Source: an uncultured Akkermansia sp. (GTDB lineage Bacteria > Verrucomicrobiota > Verrucomicrobiia > Verrucomicrobiales > Akkermansiaceae). From it: 59,075 bases of DNA. A program made the position numbers and the translations under genes. Position 1 is the first letter of the stretch, and each line of letters opens with the position of its first letter. The notes under the pieces were generated by a model. It searched no databases, was not told the DNA's origin, and saw only the letters and a program-made list of their open reading frames with translations. Location: NCBI GenBank assembly GCA_947588735.1, contig CANQAD010000005.1, forward strand, positions 1 to 59,075. Reading direction: 5' to 3'. This document shows, one piece after another, positions 53,121 through 59,075 of the stretch.

Positions 53121-54242
53121 ATGTGGCTTAACACGACGATGATAAAAAAAATGACTCTGCTTTGTGCGTGCTGTCTTGCGTGGATGGCGTGTGCAGACCA
53201 ACTGACAAGTAAGGTGGCGGGCAGGGTGGAAGATTCGGCGGGACGGGCAGGGATGGTGGCTGTTGTGCTGCCAGCCGGGGAGAATTGCCCGCAGGATATG
53301 TTGGTGGTGGCTGGCGGCGCCAATTTTCCGTACGCAAAGCCGGGTGCTGCCACGCCCGAGGAACGTGGGAAGAAAGTGTTTTATGCAGATGTAGCGGTGG
53401 CAGATAACCCCGGAAAGTTGGGACAGGTGCAGCTCATCTCCATGGGGAAGATGCCGTATGCTGTAGCTTATGCGGCCTATGCTGGTATGTCGGGCGGAAT
53501 GCTAGTGGCTGGCGGTTGCAATGCCGAAGGGCATTTGACCAAGACCAGCTTAAGTTTTCTGCGCGATGGGCAATGGATCACTGAAGCGCTACCAGATTTG
53601 CCGCGCAGTGTGGCCTATCCCGCTTTTGCTGCTGTGGGCAACAAGCTCTTTGTGATGGGAGGGCAGGAAAAGCCGGACTCCACAACGGCATTGAGCAACT
53701 GTTATGTGCTGGATTTGGACAATACAAGTGTTGGTTGGCGGGAGCTTGCCTCAATGCCTGACGAACGTATGCTGGCAGCTGCCGGCGTGGTGGATGGCGT
53801 GATTTATGTAGTGGGCGGCTGCTCGTTGCATCCGAGTGCCAAGGGGGAACCCGAACGCACCTATCTGAATGACATCCTGTGTTACGATCCTGTCTCCGAC
53901 ACGTGGGCGCGCGTAGCAGGTTCGATGCCGGAGACTCTTGTGGGAGTCGCCAGCCCACTACCTGCAGCGGGCCAAAGCATTTTGATCATCGGCGGCGATC
54001 CCGGTGATTTTTACCGCGCATCATTGGCGGGTAATGCTCCTGCAAAACATCCCGGACAGGCTAACTCCATTTACGTTTTCACTCCATCCACCGGCGCATG
54101 GGTTGAGGCTGGCAAGCTTCCGGAGGGTATAGCTACATTCCCGGCAGTTATTTTCGGCGGTCGCGTCCTCACTGTTTCTGGAGAGATTTTCCCCGGAGTG
54201 CGCACTCCGCATATTTACGCAATACCTCTCAATCAACCATAA
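53121..54242 (+). CDS. Kelch-type mutarotase, NanM-like (exported form)
   Basis: A 373-aa paralogue of the preceding gene, 2 bp downstream, with a signal peptide (hydrophobic MTLLCACCLAWMACA; a lipoprotein-like Cys is present but not a strict lipobox). Kelch motifs include MLVVAGGANFPYAKPG, MLVAGGCNAEG, LFVMGGQE, IYVVGGCS and ILIIGGDPGDF. An exported NanM would convert sialic acid released by sialidase into the anomer favoured by the transporter. The start may also be the ATG at 53139. Confidence 0.78.
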   Translation: MWLNTTMIKKMTLLCACCLAWMACADQLTSKVAGRVEDSAGRAGMVAVVLPAGENCPQDMLVVAGGANFPYAKPGAATPEERGKKVFYADVAVADNPGKLGQVQLISMGKMPYAVAYAAYAGMSGGMLVAGGCNAEGHLTKTSLSFLRDGQWITEALPDLPRSVAYPAFAAVGNKLFVMGGQEKPDSTTALSNCYVLDLDNTSVGWRELASMPDERMLAAAGVVDGVIYVVGGCSLHPSAKGEPERTYLNDILCYDPVSDTWARVAGSMPETLVGVASPLPAAGQSILIIGGDPGDFYRASLAGNAPAKHPGQANSIYVFTPSTGAWVEAGKLPEGIATFPAVIFGGRVLTVSGEIFPGVRTPHIYAIPLNQP

Positions 54243-54254
54243 GCATTCTCCACC

Positions 54255-55706
54255 ATGGAAAAAACTTCTATTTTAGGCGAATATTTCGGGGCGACCGTAA
54301 GCTGGTGCAGTAGCCTGTCGGGTACTACGCTTGTCATTGCTGCTGTGGTGGCGGTATTGGCGGTGCTGCTGGGCATTAAAAATGGTCTGAAGACTAAAGC
54401 GATGCCCGCGCTCAATCCGCAGAAAAGCCCGGGCAAGTGGGCATGGATTGCCGTTGGGGTGCTGTGGGTCGTGGTGATGCTCAACTATTTCGATCGTCAG
54501 CTACTTGCTGTACTCAACAAATCCATCACCGAGGGAGGGGAAAACGGCATCGCCATGACGCAGGCACAGTTCGGCATGGTCACCTCTGCCTTTCTCATTG
54601 TGTATGCCGCGCTCAGCCCGGTGGGCGGTTACCTGGCGGATCGCTTCAGCCGCAAGTTCATTATTCTCTGCTCGCTGGTAGTTTGGTCAGTGGTCACGTG
54701 GATGACCGGGAAGTCCTCCAGCTACGAGGAGCTCATCTTCTGGCGTGGAGCCATGGGAGTGAGCGAGGCTTTCTACATCCCCGCCGCTTTGGCACTCATT
54801 TCCGACTATCACCGCGGCTCTACACGTTCAATGGCTACAGGATTGCACATGAGTGGTATTTATGCAGGTCAAATCCTTGCCGGGTTTGGTGCGTGGATTG
54901 CAAATGATCCCGCTTGTGCCCTTGGCTGGCGCCTCACGTTTGAAACATTTGGGTTCATCGGTGTAGCATACGCTATCGTTGTCATTCTCTTTCTACACGA
55001 CCCGCAGGGCGACCAGAACGAAGAAGTCGATGAAAGGTCGGTTGAATTGACGTCTGACGCCGTTTCGGGGGCGGATTTTGGTATCGGCCATGTGTTGCGC
55101 AGTCTCTTTACGGGACGCGCTATGGCGATGCTGCTCGTCATGTATGCTTGCGCGGGCTTTGCCAACTGGTTCCTCATGGGGTGGTACCCGCGCCTGCTAC
55201 AGGATATGTTTGGGATTTCAGAGGCTGAAGCGGGGCCGATGGCTACCATGTGGGTGAACATTGCCAAATACGCTGCGGTACTGCTCGCCGCAGTGATAGC
55301 AGATATGTGGTATCTGCGCAACAAAAATGCACGCGCCTATGTACCGGGTATCTGTTTTCTGTTGGCCGGGCCGTGTGTGATGATTGCTATGCTGCCGGCG
55401 CTTGGGGTGCCAATTGCTCTTTCACTCGTTGCAACCGTTGCATTGGTTTCTATGCAGGGGGTGGCACAAGGTTCGCTGGATGCCACACTCATGCCCGTGT
55501 TGCGTTCGCATATCGATGAACGCTTTTCTGCCACGGGATATGGCCTTCTCAATCTTACCTCAGTCTCTGCTGGTGCGCTTATTTCTTGGTTGGGTGGGTA
55601 TCTCATGGATTCGGGGGTGGCGTTGGGGGTGCCGCTAAGCATTGCCGGCTTTTTAATGGTCATCTGTGGGTTGTTCTTTTTCCTTTTGCCCAAGAAAGAA
55701 GGCTGA
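54255..55706 (+). CDS. MFS transporter, probably for sialic acid
   Basis: A 483-aa inner-membrane transporter with an extra N-terminal helix (about residues 24-41) ahead of the usual twelve. Typical MFS motifs are NYFDRQLL in helix 1, GGYLADRFSRKF in the loop between helices 2 and 3, and the RGAMGVSEAFYIPAALALISD helix 4-5 region. It resembles the anion:cation symporter-like MFS group to which NanT-type sialic-acid carriers belong, though substrate cannot be read from sequence. It starts 12 bp after the exported mutarotase. Confidence 0.78.
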   Translation: MEKTSILGEYFGATVSWCSSLSGTTLVIAAVVAVLAVLLGIKNGLKTKAMPALNPQKSPGKWAWIAVGVLWVVVMLNYFDRQLLAVLNKSITEGGENGIAMTQAQFGMVTSAFLIVYAALSPVGGYLADRFSRKFIILCSLVVWSVVTWMTGKSSSYEELIFWRGAMGVSEAFYIPAALALISDYHRGSTRSMATGLHMSGIYAGQILAGFGAWIANDPACALGWRLTFETFGFIGVAYAIVVILFLHDPQGDQNEEVDERSVELTSDAVSGADFGIGHVLRSLFTGRAMAMLLVMYACAGFANWFLMGWYPRLLQDMFGISEAEAGPMATMWVNIAKYAAVLLAAVIADMWYLRNKNARAYVPGICFLLAGPCVMIAMLPALGVPIALSLVATVALVSMQGVAQGSLDATLMPVLRSHIDERFSATGYGLLNLTSVSAGALISWLGGYLMDSGVALGVPLSIAGFLMVICGLFFFLLPKKEG

Positions 55707-55753
55707 GACAAACACTGAAAGATTGAGATTCGTTAACTCGTACCTATGGATAT

Positions 55754-56984
55754 ATGAAAGTCCGTCAGACAGCGTACATGACCGTGCTTTTCTGCATTGG
55801 GGCGTTACTTCCCTTTGCTTCGGCAAGGACTGGCAAGGCTGAAATCGATATGGCGACCTATGTCCCGTATGAACATGCTCAGACAATTTTTGAAGCAAAG
55901 GCCAATACTGACTATCCAAGTGTCCGCATCCCAAGCATGATCCACGCCAATGGGATAACGATAGCTGCTGCCGAGGGTCGCAAACGTGCGACAGATCAAG
56001 GAAGTAACGACATCATCATCTCTTTGAGCAAAGATGACGGACGTTCGTGGAGTAAGCCATTTATTGCCGCCAGTGATCCCAAAAAGGGGACCTTCAATAA
56101 CCCATACCTCATCTTCGATTCGACAAAAAAAAGGTTCATTCTCTTTTTCCAATACTATCCTGCGGGTATAAGTGAGCGTGGCTCGATGATGCCTGGCTGG
56201 AAAGATCCCAAAACTGTGCGCAACATGGTTTGTTTTTCTGACAATGGAAAACGGTGGAGCAAACCTAAGGATGTGACCTCGACAACCAAGCATGAGGATG
56301 CGACCTTGACTTGCAGTGGTCCTAATCCGGGTGTCCAGCTCACGCGTGGTGAGCACAAGGGTCGCCTTGTTGTCGTATTCAATGAGGCTGTGGAATTCGG
56401 TGATTGGGTGCTGACGGCAGCCTATTCCGATGACCATGGCAAAACATGGAAGTTGGGTAAGAAGTCAGAATCCGGCAAGGGCATCAATGAGGTGTCGGTG
56501 GCAGAGACAGATGATGGGGGATTGTATGTGGTGTCCCGCACTTGGGGGGGGGGCCGGACGCCGCGTATCGTACTCTCACGATGGTGGAGAAACGTGGGAC
56601 CCCATTGTGGGGGATCCGAACTTGCCCAGTCCGAATTGCCAAAATGGCATGGTGCGTTACTCCCACGCAGATGATGCTGCTCGCGGCAACAAGAGCCGGA
56701 TCATTTTTACTTCTCCAACGATGAATAACCGTTCTAATGGCGTAATCAAGATGAGCTATGACGATGGTAAAACGTGGCCGGTTGAAAAATCGTTTGGAGA
56801 AGGGAAGTATGCATATTCTGCCATTTGTCCACTTGAGCCAGGGTTCTTTGGCGTGCTTTTTGAGTCCGATGGCGGACAGACAATTCGTTTTGCCCGCATT
56901 CCCATGGCGTGGCTCACTGATGGTGAGGATTCGGGTGCCGGTAAGAAGCCAGAGAGCGTGAAAGAAGAGACATCAAAAAGCTGA
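55754..56984 (+). CDS. Exo-alpha-sialidase (GH33), frameshifted at a G10 tract
   Basis: Releases terminal sialic acid from glycans. A signal peptide (about residues 1-24) leads to a BNR beta-propeller: an RIP motif (VRIPSMI, about 54) and Asp-boxes SKDDGRSW, SDNGKRWS, SDDHGKTW, SHDGGETW and SYDDGKTW, with a Glu-rich FNEAVEFGD segment between. The frame from 55754 runs into an unrelated tail ending at 56674. The last two Asp-boxes and the C-terminus continue in the +1 frame to 56984. The switch falls in ten consecutive G (56544-56553); with nine G the reading is RTWGGAGRRVSYSHDGG and the protein is a complete 409 aa. This is either slipped-strand (phase-variable) switching or a sequencing error. 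An A8 tract lies at 56124-56131. Confidence 0.82.
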
Positions 56985-57118
56985 CGCGCCTTTCAGTGTA
57001 ACTGGCTGGCTCAATTTTCACATCGCGCGAGGTGGGGCAAGGACGACGGCGTACCGGTGCCCAAGAACCAAAGGCATCGTTGGTGGTGTGCGACCTTTGA
57101 ATGGACTCGGCTGGCGTA

Positions 57119-59075
57119 TTAGGGAAACTTGACGCCCAGTTGCTGCAGCAAGTTGAGGGCGTCCTCGGAGCCTTGCTCGGCAGCAGAGCGCAACCACTTG
57201 ATGCCCTCACGCCTTGATCGCTTTACTCCAGCACCCTCTATATAGCATGCGCCTAAAAAGTATTGTGCACGCTCATCGCCTTGCTCAGCGGCAGCGCGGA
57301 ACCATTTTACAGCTTCTGCATCGCTTTGTTCAACTCCCGTGCCATCAAAATAGCACAGACCCAGCCCGGCCTGAGCAGGCACATATCCGCTTTCAGCGGC
57401 TTGACGGTAAAGTCGGGCGGCTTCCTGGGGATTTGTAACTGTACCATTGCCACTTTCATAGCACACGCCCAAGTTGTAAAGCGCTTGCAGGTGTCCTTGC
57501 TCGGCCGCTTTATGAAACCATTTAAGAGCTTCGGAGGCATTCGCCTGGATACCTTCTCCTTTGATGAGACAACGCCCGACGCGGCATTGTGCTTCGGCAT
57601 TTCCTTGCTCAGCAGCGGCGAGATACCAGCGGGTGGCTTGTTGCATGTCGCGCTCGGTACTATTACCATCTTCGCAACAAATTCCCCATTCCAACTGCGC
57701 TTGCGCAACTCCGCCCTCCGCTGCGGCTTTCAGCCATTTAGCAGCTTGGGCGGCATCTTGTTCCAGCCCCTCTCCGCGCGCGTAGCAACGTGAGATTGCA
57801 TATTGCGCCGGAGCAAAATTTTGTTCTGCCGCTCGTTTGCACCACATAGCTGCCGCTTTGGTATCCTGCTGTACGCCCTCTCCTTTAGCAAAGCAGAGCG
57901 CGAGTGCGCACTGCGCTTTCGGGTTTCCCTGCTGGGCCGATTCGCGGAACCATTTGGCGGCTGCTTGGGCATCGACATCCACTCCGAGTCCGAGTCGATA
58001 GGCGTCTGCCAAGAAATATTGAGCCTCAGCTTGACCAGCTTGCGCAGCACGCAGAAAGAGTTGAGCCGCTTGTGTTTCATCTTTGTCAACTCCTTCTCCG
58101 TGCGCGAAACAGAGACCAAGGTGCAGAGTGGCATCACTCACTCCTTGATCCGAGGCTTCTTTGTACCATTTGGCAGCCTTCTGCCAATCCTGTTCCACAC
58201 CCATGCCGTGCTCATAGCAGAGCGCGAGCTGCAGTTGAGCCTCAGGCAGCCCTTGGGCGGCGGCCTTGGAAATCAACTCGGCAGCTTGAACAGGATTTTT
58301 TTCGCAACCTTCGCCTTGTGCAAGGCAAAGGGCAAGGGCAAGCTGTGCCTCGGCCATGTTTTGTGCTGCAGCTTTTCGCAACCAAGTCACGGCTCGTTCA
58401 GGATCCTTCTGTACTCCCTCGCCTCGCTCCAGACAGAGCGCAAAGTTGTACTGCGCTTGTGCGACACCCTGTTCGGCAGCCGCTTGGAACCATTTGGCGG
58501 CATCTTGGGCATTGCCGCGCAGGGTGCAGCATACCGCTATGTTTAATTGCGCATCTGCATCCCCTTGCTCGGCGGCGCTCTGGAGCCACTTCAGGCCCTC
58601 TTCCAACTCGTCCTGATTAGGATTATCGCGTGGACTGATGAGTACAAGTCCCAACGTACGCTGCGCAGGCACGTGCCCCTGCTCGGCGGCCTTGCGCAGC
58701 CATTGGACGGCATAAGCAGCATTGGCTTCGAGTCCCTCTCCTTTGGCAAAGGCTTCGCCTAAGCAGTATTGAGCCTCGGCTACTCCTTGCCCGGCGGCTT
58801 CCCGCAGCCAATGCAGGGCAGCAAGTAGGTCTGGCGACACACCTTCCCCATGGAGGTAGCGTTTGCCTAGCAGAAGTTGAGCTGAAGACTCTCCCCCCTT
58901 GGCAGCGACGAGCAGACTCTCGATAAGCTCGCCCTCCTTTTCTTCTGGTGCTTTTTGATCAAGAAGTAACTCGGCAAGCAGCATGGCGGCTTGCGCGTGT
59001 GTGGATCGCAAAATTAAATGCAACAGGTTCTTGGCACAAAAAAGGGTGCCAAGAAGTTCAAAGTATGCTAGAGTA
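57119..59075 (-). CDS. Sel1-like repeat protein (5' end outside the window)
   Basis: At least 651 aa of Sel1-like repeats: about sixteen consecutive 32-38-residue units of the form AxAQxxLGxCYxxGEGVxxDxxxAxxWxxKAAEQG, forming a stacked alpha-solenoid for protein-protein contacts. The frame stays open to base 59075 with codons that continue the pattern (LAYFELLGTLFCAKNLL), so the TTG at 59023 is not the true start. No catalytic domain is visible in the part present. The 134-bp gap to the sialidase holds nothing recognisable. Confidence 0.88.
   Translation of the reverse strand, partial: TLAYFELLGTLFCAKNLLHLILRSTHAQAAMLLAELLLDQKAPEEKEGELIESLLVAAKGGESSAQLLLGKRYLHGEGVSPDLLAALHWLREAAGQGVAEAQYCLGEAFAKGEGLEANAAYAVQWLRKAAEQGHVPAQRTLGLVLISPRDNPNQDELEEGLKWLQSAAEQGDADAQLNIAVCCTLRGNAQDAAKWFQAAAEQGVAQAQYNFALCLERGEGVQKDPERAVTWLRKAAAQNMAEAQLALALCLAQGEGCEKNPVQAAELISKAAAQGLPEAQLQLALCYEHGMGVEQDWQKAAKWYKEASDQGVSDATLHLGLCFAHGEGVDKDETQAAQLFLRAAQAGQAEAQYFLADAYRLGLGVDVDAQAAAKWFRESAQQGNPKAQCALALCFAKGEGVQQDTKAAAMWCKRAAEQNFAPAQYAISRCYARGEGLEQDAAQAAKWLKAAAEGGVAQAQLEWGICCEDGNSTERDMQQATRWYLAAAEQGNAEAQCRVGRCLIKGEGIQANASEALKWFHKAAEQGHLQALYNLGVCYESGNGTVTNPQEAARLYRQAAESGYVPAQAGLGLCYFDGTGVEQSDAEAVKWFRAAAEQGDERAQYFLGACYIEGAGVKRSRREGIKWLRSAAEQGSEDALNLLQQLGVKFP

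Noticed and set aside
55754..56984. Two separate genes instead of one sialidase
   Set aside because: The upstream frame supplies the signal peptide, RIP motif and first Asp-boxes and the downstream frame supplies the remaining Asp-boxes. They join exactly at the G10 tract when one G is removed.
57803..58620. Plus-strand open frames opposite the Sel1-repeat gene
   Set aside because: They are antisense shadows of a regular repeat; the minus-strand reading has sixteen clear Sel1 units.

Overview
The window looks like chromosomal DNA of a Gram-negative, mucin-niche Verrucomicrobiota bacterium close to Akkermansia. The evidence is indirect: a giant autotransporter with an Akkermansia-like signal peptide, BamA, a full ADP-heptose pathway for LPS, classical menaquinone genes, a Na+-pumping methylmalonyl-CoA decarboxylase (propionate formation) and a sialic-acid locus. 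No rRNA, tRNA, CRISPR array, transposase or prophage was seen.

Layout. 1-4.5 kb: the 5' end of a class II fructose-bisphosphate aldolase gene, then pyrC, a DUF3820 gene and menA in an overlapping run, and a convergent menC. 4.5-21.2 kb: a leader with repeated palindromes followed by one 16.2-kb autotransporter gene (5397 aa). 21.8-23.8 kb: a small lipoprotein gene, an AT-rich stretch with four DnaA-box-like sites (candidate oriC), and ribD. 23.8-29 kb (minus): mfd and an exported UGSC-like protein. 29-35.6 kb: bamA, a DUF2156 protein, a YkgJ-type cysteine-cluster protein and argS, with two perfect parS-like palindromes flanking argS. 35.7-41.5 kb: an outer-membrane barrel protein and the methylmalonyl-CoA decarboxylase operon. 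41.5-47.2 kb: a secreted FG-GAP-like protein, hldE-gmhA-gmhB-hldD and a divergent heptosyltransferase. 47.2-52 kb: an ABC-F ATPase, a cyclophilin and an acyl-CoA/ACP synthetase-like protein. 52-57 kb: two NanM-like mutarotases, an MFS transporter and a sialidase whose frame is broken at a run of ten G. 57.1 kb to the end: a Sel1-repeat protein that runs off the window.

The most unusual signal is a family of non-coding, MITE-like elements. Three complete copies (523, 187 and 651 bp) carry terminal inverted repeats beginning CACACGTGTCCCAA and are each bounded by 9-bp direct repeats (two perfect, one 8/9). A fourth copy lacks a recognisable left end. Two copies contain a tandem array of hairpins, and three copies end just upstream of a promoter.

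A second window-wide pattern is strong promoters (TTGnnn, 17-18 bp, TAGAAT/TATAAT-like) lying only 6-14 nt from the start codon. This implies leaderless or nearly leaderless mRNAs for pyrC, menC, argS, the cyclophilin, the lipoprotein and the heptose genes. The DnaA-box cluster and two parS sites lie within 13 kb of each other, so the window may span the chromosome origin.
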